Assembly: GCA_002428485.1 (NCBI GenBank)
Contig: DIWM01000049.1
Span: 9,677-73,676 of the forward strand
Direction of reading: 5' to 3'
DNA: 64,000 nucleotides
Source: Deltaproteobacteria bacterium UBA6106
Lineage (GTDB): Bacteria > Desulfobacterota > Syntrophorhabdia > Syntrophorhabdales > Syntrophorhabdaceae
In this document: piece by piece, positions 24,306-33,459 of the stretch
Position numbering within the stretch: the stretch's first letter is position 1
Layout of the letters: every line of letters starts with the position of its first letter
Program-made: the position numbers and the translations under genes
Notes under the pieces: generated by a model
Database searches by the model: none
Told to the model about the DNA's origin: nothing
The model's input: only the letters and a program-made list of their open reading frames with translations

Positions 24306-27300
24306 ATGGAACATCTTAAATACGACGAAGAGACCATCAAAACGACAAAGAATACGGCGAGATTCTTCACGGAAAACCGCCAGATCGCATGGGTCCTCCT
24401 TTTCTTTGTTATCTTCTGGGGTATCTACGGGTATTTTACCATGCCCAAACGGAAAGACCCCGATGTGCCGGTGCGTGTTGCCCTTGCTGTCTGTCCGTGG
24501 CCGGGCGCCAAGGCCGAAAAGATCGAGCAGCTCGTTACAAGGAAGATAGAAGAAAAGATAGCGGAAAATGCAAGGGTAGAGAAGATCGAATCTACAACGA
24601 GGACCAGCGTTGCCATCATCACCATTACCCTCCAGGAAAAGGGCGAGTACGATGTGAGGAAAGAGTTCGACGACATCCAGGGCAAGCTTGACAGCATTAC
24701 CGACCTCCCCGATGGTGCAGGACCGGTCATCTTCAAAAAAGACTTCGGGGATACGGCAGCCCTCATGCTCACCGTGGCCACTCCCAAGGTAGGCGAAGTG
24801 GAGCTGTCGCTCAGGACACAGTCCATACGGAAGGAGATCGAAGCCATCCGTTCTCACGTAAAAAAAGGTGAGAACAGCCCCCGGTTTACTCTCCTTTTTT
24901 GTTTTCCCCAATCGACGAATTCCAGGGCGATACGGAGCGGCCTGAACCGCTTCGTCAGTTTTGCCGTCAGGGATAAGATCATGCGGGATCACAGGGGCAT
25001 CGAAGGCCCGGGATTTATCGGCGTGGACGCGGCTACAGATAAGACCGACGATGAGATAAGGGCATACGGGAACAGGTATATCCGCGAGCGCCTCCATGCC
25101 TCGGAATTTCATCCCGATACGTGGTATGTCCTCGTCAGGGACCCGAAGGATACCATGAAGGCGATGGCCGCTGTGAGCGGAAACAAATACAGCTACCGGG
25201 AGCTCGACGATTTTACGGACCTCATACAAAAGACCCTGCAGACCGTCCCTCAGGTCTCGAAAATAGACCGGAGCGGGGTGCTTGATGAAAAGATTTATCT
25301 CGCATACTCCCAGGAACGCCTTGCCTCCTACGGTATTCAGCCGTCAAAGTTCAAGGAGGTCCTCAACTCGCGGAACATCACCCTCTCCGGCGGGGTCCTC
25401 GAGATCGAAGGCAAAAGCCTGCCCGTTATCCCCTCCGGAGAATACAGGGGCGAGAAAGAGATCGGCGATACGCTGATGCCCACCAGAATAGGCAGCCCGA
25501 TCTACCTGCGCGACCTGGTGGATATCGACAGGGCCTATGACAGTCCGCCCAGCTTCCTCAATTTCTATATCAGGCGCGATGCGAAAGGGGAGTGGCAGAG
25601 ATCCCCGGCCATTACCCTGGCGATACAGATGCGCCCCGGGGAACAGATCGACGATTTTGGCCGGGCAGTGGACCAAGCCCTCGCAAGCGTGAAGCGTTAT
25701 CTCCCTGAAGACCTCATCCTTGCGAAGACGTCCGACCAGCCGCAGCAGGTTGAAGAGAATGTGGACCTCTTCATGGACAGCCTCTACGAGGCGATCTTCC
25801 TCGTTGTCCTCGTATCCCTCATAGGTTTCTGGGAATGGCGCTCGGCGCTTTTGCTCGCGCTTTCGATCCCTCTTACCCTTGCGATGACCTTCGGGATGAT
25901 GCGGATGCTCGGCATCGACGTCCAGCAGGTATCCATCGCATCGCTCATCATTGCCCTGGGGCTTCTGGTTGATGACCCCGTGGTCGCCGGGGATTCCATC
26001 AAGCGCGACCTTGCCCTGGGCCACAAGCCGATCGTAGCTGCCTGGCTGGGCCCCACAAAGCTGAAGACCGCAATCCTTTTTGCGACGATCACGAATATCG
26101 TGGCATACCTGCCGTTTCTTACGCTGAGCGGCGATGTGGGAAGGTTCCTTTACAGTCTCCCCATAGTGCTCACCTGCTCCCTTATTGCATCCAGGATCGT
26201 CTCGATGACCTTTACGCCGCTGCTCGGCTATCATCTGCTGCGGCCCTCGAAAAAACAGGAATCCTCCATCGAAGAGAAGCGGACCAGGGGATTCTTCGGG
26301 TTCTACTACAGGCTCGGCACCTTCGCGATCAACCACCGCTGGAAGGTGCTGATGGGGTCTTTTGTCTTCCTCCTTATCGGGGGGCTCTTGATGGCACACC
26401 TCAAGACCCAGTTCTTTCCCAGGGACCTGTCCTATCTCTCGTATATCGACGTGTGGCTCCCGGAAGATACGCCCCTGTCGGCAAGCAACGAGTCTGCAAA
26501 ACAGGTTGAGTCAGTTGTCAGGAAGTTTGCTGAACAGTACGGCAAGGAATACGGAAAGAAGGGCAAGCCGCGGGAGGTCCTCGAATCCCTTACCACGTTC
26601 GTGGGCGGGGGTGGCCCCCGGTTCTGGTTCTCCCTCTCGCCGGAGCAGAACCAGCCTAACTACGCGCAGGTCGTTGTCCAGGTGAAGGACAAGCGCGATA
26701 CAAATAATATCGTAGATTCTCTCCAGAGCGCTATCACGGAGAATATCGTCGGTGCGCGGGTCGACGTCCGCCAGCTCGATACGGGAAAACCCGTCGGCGT
26801 CCCTGTTTCCATACGGCTCTCCGGGCAGGACTTAACGGTGCTGAGGGGACTTGCCGAAAAGATCAAGGACATCTACCGTTCCGCACCGATAGCGGGACGC
26901 ATCCGGGACGACTGGGGCACGGAAGGATTTATGGTGAGGCTCAATGTCGATCCGGACCGGGCGAACCTCTCCGGGGTAACGAATCTTGATGTAGCCGTCT
27001 CGTCTGCCGCTGGTTTAAGCGGCATACCCGTGGGTACCTTGCGCGAAGGGCACAAACAGATACCCATTGTGGCCCGGATGCGCATGGACGAGCGTTCCCA
27101 GCTTGGAAGCATGCAGGACCTCTATGTTTACCCGATGATGGGCGACAGGAGCGTTCCGCTCCGTCAGACTGCCTCAATCGGGTATACGATGGAGGCAGAG
27201 AAGATAAAGCGCAGGAACCAGTTCCGCACCATAACGGTCTCCTGTTTCCCTGAAGGGGACGTGCTCTCCTCCCAGGTAATGAAGGCGATCGATCCCAAAC

Positions 27301-27905
27301 TGGAGAAATTCCGCCAGGACCTTCCGCCGGGGTACAAGATGGAGATCGGGGGCGAGCAGGAAGAGCAGGTGAAAGGATTCAAGAACCTGGCCATCGTCAT
27401 GCTTATCTCCATTACGGCCATCTTTATCGCCCTTGTTATCCAGTTCAAGAACGCGATAAAGCCGCTGCTTGTCTTTGCGGCGATCCCCTATGGCATGGTG
27501 GGGGCCTTTGCCGGTCTCGCCATCATGGGCCAGCCTTTTGGTTTTATGGCCTTTCTTGGAGTGGCAAGCCTTGTGGGCGTGATCGTGAGCCATGTCATCG
27601 TCCTCTTTGATTTTATTGAAACGATGCACGAGAAGGGTGAGCCCCTGAAAGAGGCGCTCCTCGATGCCGGGATCGTGAGGCTGCGGCCTGTCCTTATCAC
27701 GGTCGGCGCAACGGTCTTCGGCCTTTTCCCCCTTGCTTTTCACGGAGGCCCCCTCTGGGAACCCCTCTGCTATGCCCAGATAGGAGGGCTCACGACTGCA
27801 ACGTGCATTACCCTGTTGCTGGTGCCCGTACTCTATGCGATCTTTGTCCTTGATCTGAAGATAGTGAAATGGGAAGAGCGTACAAAAGATACATCGAACG
27901 AATAA
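24306..27905 (+). CDS. RND efflux permease with a ~110-residue insertion in the first porter domain
   Basis: 1199 residues against about 1030-1050 for usual AcrB/CzcA-type permeases. Twelve membrane helices in the standard 1+5, 1+5 arrangement; GLLVDDPVVAGDSIKRD is the proton-relay region of TM4, with Asp pairs in place. Residues about 183-294 are extra: they separate SIRKEIEAIRSH from YSYRELDDFTDLIQKTLQ, which adjoin in ordinary pumps, and include CFPQSTNSRAIRSGLNRF and a DPKDTMKAMAAV segment. Reading frame and codon use are intact across it. Part of a three-gene efflux operon with a lipoprotein after it. Substrate not readable. Confidence 0.92.
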   Translation: MEHLKYDEETIKTTKNTARFFTENRQIAWVLLFFVIFWGIYGYFTMPKRKDPDVPVRVALAVCPWPGAKAEKIEQLVTRKIEEKIAENARVEKIESTTRTSVAIITITLQEKGEYDVRKEFDDIQGKLDSITDLPDGAGPVIFKKDFGDTAALMLTVATPKVGEVELSLRTQSIRKEIEAIRSHVKKGENSPRFTLLFCFPQSTNSRAIRSGLNRFVSFAVRDKIMRDHRGIEGPGFIGVDAATDKTDDEIRAYGNRYIRERLHASEFHPDTWYVLVRDPKDTMKAMAAVSGNKYSYRELDDFTDLIQKTLQTVPQVSKIDRSGVLDEKIYLAYSQERLASYGIQPSKFKEVLNSRNITLSGGVLEIEGKSLPVIPSGEYRGEKEIGDTLMPTRIGSPIYLRDLVDIDRAYDSPPSFLNFYIRRDAKGEWQRSPAITLAIQMRPGEQIDDFGRAVDQALASVKRYLPEDLILAKTSDQPQQVEENVDLFMDSLYEAIFLVVLVSLIGFWEWRSALLLALSIPLTLAMTFGMMRMLGIDVQQVSIASLIIALGLLVDDPVVAGDSIKRDLALGHKPIVAAWLGPTKLKTAILFATITNIVAYLPFLTLSGDVGRFLYSLPIVLTCSLIASRIVSMTFTPLLGYHLLRPSKKQESSIEEKRTRGFFGFYYRLGTFAINHRWKVLMGSFVFLLIGGLLMAHLKTQFFPRDLSYLSYIDVWLPEDTPLSASNESAKQVESVVRKFAEQYGKEYGKKGKPREVLESLTTFVGGGGPRFWFSLSPEQNQPNYAQVVVQVKDKRDTNNIVDSLQSAITENIVGARVDVRQLDTGKPVGVPVSIRLSGQDLTVLRGLAEKIKDIYRSAPIAGRIRDDWGTEGFMVRLNVDPDRANLSGVTNLDVAVSSAAGLSGIPVGTLREGHKQIPIVARMRMDERSQLGSMQDLYVYPMMGDRSVPLRQTASIGYTMEAEKIKRRNQFRTITVSCFPEGDVLSSQVMKAIDPKLEKFRQDLPPGYKMEIGGEQEEQVKGFKNLAIVMLISITAIFIALVIQFKNAIKPLLVFAAIPYGMVGAFAGLAIMGQPFGFMAFLGVASLVGVIVSHVIVLFDFIETMHEKGEPLKEALLDAGIVRLRPVLITVGATVFGLFPLAFHGGPLWEPLCYAQIGGLTTATCITLLLVPVLYAIFVLDLKIVKWEERTKDTSNE

Positions 27906-27920
27906 AAAAAGGAGTCAGGA

Positions 27921-28586
27921 ATGAAAAGGTTATATTTCGTTATCGTATTGGCAATGGTCTTCTTCGTAGCAGGCTGCGCGGGCGGACCGCAGGAGTATAA
28001 AGGCATTGAATCCGCATCCAAGCTGCAACCCAGCGCTGATTTTCCACATACCTTGATCTATAAGAAACCCGGCATAGAAGGAAAGAAATATACACAGTTC
28101 ATTATCGACCCTGTTGAGATCTATAAGGGGGAAGATGCCCGGTTCGGCGGGGCATCGCCGGAGGACCAGCAAAAGATCGCTGAGTTTGTGAAGACCGAGT
28201 TTACCAGAATACTCCAGGACGGCTATGCGATAGTCAATGCCCCTGGCCCTAATGTTCTGCGCCTCAAGTTCACGCTGGCAGGACTGGAGAAAACCAATCC
28301 GGCAATGGCGACCGTTACCCACGTGATCCCCATAGGGATTGTTATGAATCTTGGCAAAAGCGCAGCAGGGATGAACGGTAGTTTCATGGGCTCTGTGACA
28401 CTTGCCGGGGAACTGTATGATTCACAGACGAATACCCTTGTCTTCTCGTTCCTTACAAAAAAGGCCCCCAACGCCATGGACATCACAACGGTGTTTACAG
28501 GACTGGACGCTGCAAAGAAATCAATCACCGAACTGGCTGAGAAGTTTAAAGAGAACATCGACAAGATACAGAAAGGCACGAAATGA
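27921..28586 (+). CDS. DUF3313-like lipoprotein
   Basis: 221 residues. The lipobox VAGCAGG puts the lipidated Cys at about residue 19. The rest (e.g. YKKPGIEGKKYTQFIIDPVEIYKGEDARFGG and KIAEFVKTEFTRILQDGYAIVNAPGPNVLRLKFTLAGLE) matches the DUF3313 pattern of periplasm-facing lipoproteins. It lies 15 bases downstream of the RND permease and has an AAAGGAGTC ribosome site, so it is probably the fourth gene of the efflux operon. Function unknown. Confidence 0.78.
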   Translation: MKRLYFVIVLAMVFFVAGCAGGPQEYKGIESASKLQPSADFPHTLIYKKPGIEGKKYTQFIIDPVEIYKGEDARFGGASPEDQQKIAEFVKTEFTRILQDGYAIVNAPGPNVLRLKFTLAGLEKTNPAMATVTHVIPIGIVMNLGKSAAGMNGSFMGSVTLAGELYDSQTNTLVFSFLTKKAPNAMDITTVFTGLDAAKKSITELAEKFKENIDKIQKGTK

Positions 28587-28605
28587 AAAATCGCTCATGG
28601 CAAAA

Positions 28606-28640
28606 CGCCCGTAAGTCGTGAGGCGTAAGGCGTAAGGGGA
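28606..28640. repeat. GTAAGGCGT-word repeat, single arm
   Basis: cgcccgtaagtcgtgaggcgtaaggcgtaagggg, starting 20 bases after the lipoprotein stop. Same word family as the arms at 33341, 38448, 47332, 51753 and 57862. Confidence 0.65.
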
Positions 28641-28661
28641 GGAAGGCGGCTGAGAGCCGAA

Positions 28662-28692
28662 CATAGGTCTTATATGACCTATTGGACCTATG
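28662..28692. repeat. CATAGGTC hairpin
   Basis: cataggtc (28662-28669) pairs with gacctatg (28685-28692), and an inner aggtc/gacct pairing also exists. It lies upstream of the sulfatase gene. Confidence 0.5.
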
Positions 28693-28735
28693 CTTATTTA
28701 TTCGATGTCGAGGTTTACGAAATGGAGGTATAAGT

Positions 28736-30376
28736 ATGATTCAGCACATTAAAAAAGCAGTTCCTGTCAGAGATGTATTTTTGTGCATGGCTTTGATCGG
28801 TCTTATTGTTGTTGTTTCAGGTACGACGAAAGCCTATGGGGAAGACCCGCTGGTACAGAAGACCGTCCGGATCGCCCCCAACATGGAGCCTGTCATCCCT
28901 CATCCCGAACAGGCGACGGAAGCGAAGAAGAAGATTGAGGCCTTGCAGAAAAAGGCCGGCAAGAGGCCGAACATCCTCATCTATCTCATGGACGATGTTG
29001 GATGGGGCGATCCCGGGGTGTATGGCGGCGGGTATATGGCAGGCGCGCCGACGCCGAATATGGATCGCCTGGCCCGTGAAGGTCTGCAGCTTACCTCGAC
29101 ATATTCGCAGCCGTCGTGTTCTCCCACAAGGGCGACGATCATGACAGGGAGGCTGCCCATCAGGCACGGCATCCTGCACCCGCCTATGTACGGCGAGCCG
29201 GGCGGACTGGGGGGAGAGATCACCATGGCCGATATCCTGAGCAAGGCCGGCTATGTTACACAGGCGGTAGGGAAGTGGCACATGGGTGAGAACGAGGAGT
29301 CGCATCCGCAGAACGTGGGTTTCGATGACTTCTACGGCTTCCTGAGCGTATCCGACATGTACACAGAGTGGCGGGACCCCTACTTTTTCCCGGAAGTGGT
29401 AAGCAGCAAGGAGCGCACTGAATTGATAAAGAGCTTGCCATGGAACAGAAACCTCGTCCACGCAAAAAAGGGCGGCAAAGTGGAGAACATCGAAGAGATC
29501 ACCATCCCCGTTCTCTCGAAGCTGGATGAAAAATGGGCCGATTACTCCATCGAGTTCATCAAAAAGATGGCAAAGAGCGACAAACCGTTCCTGCTTTACC
29601 ACTGCACGCGGGGCGGCCATTTTGACAATTATCCCAGCGACAAATACAGGGGCATATCACCTGCAAAACACCCTTACAAGGATGTGATGGTCGAGATGGA
29701 CGACATCCTCGGCCGTCTCGTCAAGACCCTTAAGGAGACAGGTCAGCTTGACAACACGCTTATTTTTGTTACATCCGACAACGGGCCGGAAATGGAGACA
29801 TGGCCTGACAGCGCCTATACACCGTTCCGCGGCGCAAAGGGGTCGACCTGGGAAGGCGGCATGCGCGTCCCCGGCATCGTCTACTGGCGCGGCACGATAA
29901 AGCCCGGCCGCATCTCCGACGGCCTCTTCGACCTTGCCGACCTCTTCAACACATCGCTGAACCTGGCAGGGGCGAACGGACAGATGCCCAAAGACCGGTT
30001 CATCGACGGCATCGATCAGACATCGTTTTTGCTTGCCGATAAAGGTGAATCGAACCGCAAGGCGGTCTATTACTGGCTCAACCAGTTCCCTTCAGGAATA
30101 CGGATCGGCGAGTATAAATACATGATCGGCGCTGAAAGCGACAATGCACAGGACACGGTAACTCCGGGCGGCTTCTCAGGGGAGAATATCAGGTATTCCT
30201 ATGGAAGGCTGTTTAACCTTTACCTTGACCCCAAGGAGGCCCACAGCTATTTTGTGCGCAAGCTGCCCTACGTGGAATACCTTGCGGACTATCTGAAGGG
30301 GCATATCGCGACGCTGCAGAAATATCCGCCCAAGGTTACCACTAAAACGCTGTCGCCGGTTCCCCAAAAACACTAA
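28736..30376 (+). CDS. Secreted type I sulfatase (arylsulfatase family)
   Basis: 546 residues from ATG 28736, chosen for GGAGGT 7 bases upstream and a signal peptide right after it (about residues 10-35). The formylglycine motif CSPTR (Cys128) with ATIMTGR is intact, as are the metal Asp pair in LMDDVGW (86-87) and the second metal site SDNGPEM. It hydrolyses sulfate esters once Cys is converted to formylglycine. The second half carries the usual C-terminal subdomain. No maturation enzyme (FGE or anaerobic SME) is in the window. It ends in a strong terminator. Confidence 0.9.
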   Translation: MIQHIKKAVPVRDVFLCMALIGLIVVVSGTTKAYGEDPLVQKTVRIAPNMEPVIPHPEQATEAKKKIEALQKKAGKRPNILIYLMDDVGWGDPGVYGGGYMAGAPTPNMDRLAREGLQLTSTYSQPSCSPTRATIMTGRLPIRHGILHPPMYGEPGGLGGEITMADILSKAGYVTQAVGKWHMGENEESHPQNVGFDDFYGFLSVSDMYTEWRDPYFFPEVVSSKERTELIKSLPWNRNLVHAKKGGKVENIEEITIPVLSKLDEKWADYSIEFIKKMAKSDKPFLLYHCTRGGHFDNYPSDKYRGISPAKHPYKDVMVEMDDILGRLVKTLKETGQLDNTLIFVTSDNGPEMETWPDSAYTPFRGAKGSTWEGGMRVPGIVYWRGTIKPGRISDGLFDLADLFNTSLNLAGANGQMPKDRFIDGIDQTSFLLADKGESNRKAVYYWLNQFPSGIRIGEYKYMIGAESDNAQDTVTPGGFSGENIRYSYGRLFNLYLDPKEAHSYFVRKLPYVEYLADYLKGHIATLQKYPPKVTTKTLSPVPQKH

Positions 30377-30392
30377 CGCTCTGTTTTTTTTA

Positions 30393-30447
30393 CCACTCTT
30401 CGCCCTGTCCCCGGGCGGGACGAAGAGTGGTCTTCCCTATTTTTTTC
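30393..30447 (+). terminator. Rho-independent terminator after the sulfatase gene
   Basis: Long stem CCACTCTTCG...CGAAGAGTGG (30393-30430) with an inner GC-rich stem (GTCCC/GGGAC-type), followed by TCTTCCCTATTTTTTTC. Confidence 0.9.
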
Positions 30448-30516
30448 TTAATGATCTAAAAAAATATGCCGATAAGTTGATTGGCTAAGGAAAAACGGCC
30501 CGATAAATAAGGGGGG

Positions 30517-33045
30517 ATGGGGGTTAACAAAAGATATATGATACGTGAAAATATGCTCAGTGTGGTTAAAACAGAAAATAATCCCGAAGCACCGGGTGAA
30601 AAGAAGCCCGGCGAGAAGAGTAAAAAAGAACTGATGGCGGAGCTCTCGGGGATACGTCAGAGGCTGAAAGAACTGGAAGATCTGGCAGACAGCTATATAA
30701 ATCACATCGATGCCATCAGTGAGGATGAGACGCGCCTGCGGACGATCTTTGAATCGATCCAGAACGGGATCCTTCTTATAGATCCGGAACAACACACGAT
30801 CGTTGATGTCAATACGGCAGCGGCGCAGATGATAGGTCGTCCGAGGGAAGAGATCGTCGGGGCTGTCTGTCACAAATACGTATGTCCTGCAGAGGCGGGA
30901 AGATGCCCCATTACCGACCTCGGACAGTCGGTGGATAACTCGGAACGCCTCCTTCTTGGTTCCGGCGGAAAGGCAATACCGATCATCAAGACAGTGAGCA
31001 CGATCATGATAAACGGCCGCAGCCATCTCCTTGAAAGTTTCGCAGACAACACCATGCAAAAACAAGCGGAAGAAGAGATCAAAAGGTACCGTGAGAACCT
31101 TGAGCAACTCGTAGAGCAACGTACAGGGGATCTTGAGAGGGCAAAAGAGCGGCTCCAGGGCGAGATCACCGAACGCAGGCAGGTTGAAGATTCATTGAAA
31201 AAAAACGAAACGCTGCTGCGATTGATTCTGAACCTGTCGACAAATTTTATCTGTCTTCCCGCAGAGGAGACCGATGATGGGATCAACGATGTCCTTAAGG
31301 CGATAGGTCAGTTTGCGGACGTAGACCGCAGCTATGTCTTCCGGTTTAACGAAGACGGGACAAGTATGGACAACACCAACGAGTGGTGCACCCCGGGGAT
31401 ATTGTCGCAGAAAAAGAAGCTCCAGGGGGTTACCGCCGAATACCTGCCATGGTTTTTTGAGAACATAAAAAGGTTTGAGACGATCCATATCCCCGATGTG
31501 AAGCAGCTCCCTGCCGAAGCAGCGGCAGAAAAAGAGGAGTTTATCCGTGAAGGCATCAGATCCCTCGTTGTAGTACCCTTCATATCCAACGGTCTTCTTA
31601 TCGGATTTCTAGGGTTCGACAGCGTCCGTTCAAAAAAGACCTGGCCCGAAAACATCATTTCATTGCTCAAGATCGTCGGCGAGATCGTTGCCAACGCGCT
31701 GACGCAAAAGAAGGCGGCGGAGACCGTACAATACGGCTCAGCAAAATACCGGGCTCTTTTCGAGAACGCCAGCAGCGCCATCTTTCTCATCAAAGGCGGG
31801 GTTTTTATTGATTGCAACCCGTCGACGCTTGAGATGTTCCGCTGCACAAAAGAACAAATAGTAGGTCAGGCGCCTCGTAAATTTTACCCTGAATTTCAAC
31901 CCGATGGGTCTATATCGCATAATGTAGTTGTGCAGAAGGTACAATCTGTGATATCCGGGGATCCTCAGCATTTTGAGCTTAGGCATCAACGCAGCGACGG
32001 GACGATGTTTGATGCCGAGGTAAGCCTTAACAGGGTTGATGTTGCAGGCGAGGCATTGCTCCAGGCAATAATCAAGGATATTACCGCACGAAAACATTGG
32101 GAACAGGTCCTGCAGGAAAGCGAGGCGCGATACCGGTCGCTTTTCGGCGAATCGCAGGATGCCATATACATTACGACGCAATACGGCGCGTTTGTCGATA
32201 TGAACAGATCGTTCCTCGATCTCTTCGGGTACACGCGAGACGAGATCCTGAAGCTCAACGCAAAGATCGCCTATGTGAACGAAAAAGATGTGGAGAACTT
32301 CAAAAAGATCATAAAAAAAGAGGGATACGTAAAGGCCTTCGAGCAGAAACTGAAAAAGAAAGACGGCACTGTCATGGACTGTATCCTCACCGTCACGACA
32401 AAAAAAGATGCCGAAGGAAGGATTATCGCATACCAGGGCATCATCCGCGATATCACGGCAGAAAAAATGGCGGAACAGACCATCAGGCATATGGCCTACC
32501 ACGATGCCCTGACCGGCCTTCCAAACAGGACATTGTTGAATGACCGTCTCAAAATGGCAATATTGAATGCGCAGCGCAGCCATAAAAAGGCTGCCGTCAT
32601 GATGCTCGATCTTGATAAGTTCAAACAGATAAACGATGTGTGGGGGCATAAATTGGGAGATCTTCTGCTGAAAACAGTGGGAGAAAGATTGACCGTGGCA
32701 TTGCGCAAAAGCGATACTGTCGCCAGGATGGGCGGCGACGAGTTCCTCGTCATCATACCGGAGATTGATGATGCCGAAGATACGGACATTATCGCGGGCA
32801 AAATCCTTCAGGCGTTTAAAGAGCCTTTCATAATCAGCGGCCGGAACCTTTCTGTAACGACAAGCCTCGGCGTCGCCATCTATCCGCACGATGGTAAAGA
32901 TGGGGAGGCCCTGATCAAGAATGCGGACATTGCCATGTATGCGGCGAAGGCGACGGGAAGGAACAAGTACAGGCGCTATTCCCATTGTATGCAAGACGGT
33001 ATAAAGACAGCACACAGCAGTCAGCACGAAAGCCGTGAATCGTAA
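30517..33045 (+). CDS. Diguanylate cyclase with PAS, GAF and GGDEF domains
   Basis: 842 residues, cytoplasmic. Order: PAS (about 70-185), coiled coil (about 185-225, EEIKRYRENLEQLVEQRTGDL), GAF (about 230-400), PAS (about 405-525), PAS (about 530-655) and GGDEF (about 665-830). The active-site GGDEF at about 739 is intact, and the product-inhibition site RKSD lies five residues before it, so c-di-GMP synthesis with feedback is expected. There is no EAL domain. The start is uncertain: ATG 30538 is an alternative. The final residues (HESRES) and the stop codon fall in repeat words (gaatcgTAAggcgtaa). Confidence 0.92.
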   Translation: MGVNKRYMIRENMLSVVKTENNPEAPGEKKPGEKSKKELMAELSGIRQRLKELEDLADSYINHIDAISEDETRLRTIFESIQNGILLIDPEQHTIVDVNTAAAQMIGRPREEIVGAVCHKYVCPAEAGRCPITDLGQSVDNSERLLLGSGGKAIPIIKTVSTIMINGRSHLLESFADNTMQKQAEEEIKRYRENLEQLVEQRTGDLERAKERLQGEITERRQVEDSLKKNETLLRLILNLSTNFICLPAEETDDGINDVLKAIGQFADVDRSYVFRFNEDGTSMDNTNEWCTPGILSQKKKLQGVTAEYLPWFFENIKRFETIHIPDVKQLPAEAAAEKEEFIREGIRSLVVVPFISNGLLIGFLGFDSVRSKKTWPENIISLLKIVGEIVANALTQKKAAETVQYGSAKYRALFENASSAIFLIKGGVFIDCNPSTLEMFRCTKEQIVGQAPRKFYPEFQPDGSISHNVVVQKVQSVISGDPQHFELRHQRSDGTMFDAEVSLNRVDVAGEALLQAIIKDITARKHWEQVLQESEARYRSLFGESQDAIYITTQYGAFVDMNRSFLDLFGYTRDEILKLNAKIAYVNEKDVENFKKIIKKEGYVKAFEQKLKKKDGTVMDCILTVTTKKDAEGRIIAYQGIIRDITAEKMAEQTIRHMAYHDALTGLPNRTLLNDRLKMAILNAQRSHKKAAVMMLDLDKFKQINDVWGHKLGDLLLKTVGERLTVALRKSDTVARMGGDEFLVIIPEIDDAEDTDIIAGKILQAFKEPFIISGRNLSVTTSLGVAIYPHDGKDGEALIKNADIAMYAAKATGRNKYRRYSHCMQDGIKTAHSSQHESRES

Positions 33046-33065
33046 GGCGTAAAGGGAAAATAACA
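33030..33065. repeat. GTAAGGCGT-word repeat overlapping a gene end
   Basis: cgaaagccgtgaatcgtaaggcgtaaaggg contains the stop of the cyclase gene. It is complementary in sense to the arm at 33341-33380, so the two could close a ~350-base loop that holds the 142-bp element. Confidence 0.6.
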
Positions 33066-33089
33066 CCCGTTCTATGTTCTATGTTCAAC

Positions 33090-33231
33090 GTTCAATCCGG
33101 ATGATTCCCCGCAGCTTGCTGCGGGGTAACACCGTTCCCTCTCCCCCCGCGGGAGAGGGTAGGGTGAGGGGGCATAATCATGCCGTTTCTATCCTCTGAT
33201 ACCCCGCTGCTTGCGGCGGGGTAGTTTATTC
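33090..33231. repeat. 142-bp three-hairpin dispersed element, copy 1
   Basis: It matches 54083-54224 at 134 of 142 positions with no gaps. It contains three stem-loops: CCCCGCAGC/GCTGCGGGG, CCCTCTCCC/GGGAGAGGG and CCCCGCTGC/GCGGCGGGG. The differences that fall in stems keep pairing, as G-C to G-U or the reverse. Confidence 0.9.
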
Positions 33232-33274
33232 TTAAAACATGATAGATTAAAGATGCCAGATGTGTGCGGAATGT

Positions 33275-33306
33275 GTCATTGCGAGCCCGCAGGGCGTGGC
33301 AATCTC
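33275..33306. repeat. ATTGCGAG...GGCAAT hairpin repeat
   Basis: gtcattgcgagcccgc followed by agggcgtggcaatctc: stems attgc/gcaat and gccc/gggc. I recall this word pattern (CATTGCGAG...GCAATCTC) as a dispersed repeat in many bacterial genomes. Confidence 0.55.
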
Positions 33307-33340
33307 ATTCAATAGATATTATACTATTCACCGCTCTTTT

Positions 33341-33380
33341 TACGCCTCACGCCTTACGACTTACGCCTCACGGGTGTTCC
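33341..33380. repeat. ACGCCTTAC-word repeat arm
   Basis: tacgcctcacgccttacg and acttacgcctcacgggtg, reverse-complement words of the arm at 33030-33065. Confidence 0.65.
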
Positions 33381-33459
33381 ACCGGGGGCCGCCCTTTTCT
33401 CGTAACGTATCCAAGTAAGTCCCATTGACAGTTAGTCTGCCTGTTGTTAAACTTCATCC

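Larger units (their letters stand above)
33046..33459. other. Non-coding 414-base gap made of repeat elements
   Basis: No gene is seen. It contains, in order, a GTAAGGCGT arm, the 142-bp three-hairpin element, an ATTGC/GCAAT hairpin and the opposite GTAAGGCGT arm. Confidence 0.65.

Noticed and set aside
24850..24875. GTTCTCAC / GTGAGAAC hairpin with an A7 loop inside the RND permease gene
   Set aside because: The frame continues normally through it, and the insertion after it has intact codon structure, so I see no case for a frameshift site or terminator.
33425..33453. TTGACA-17-TAAACT before cysE
   Set aside because: The -10 is weak and the predicted start would coincide with the cysE ATG, giving a leaderless message; not strong enough to list as a promoter.
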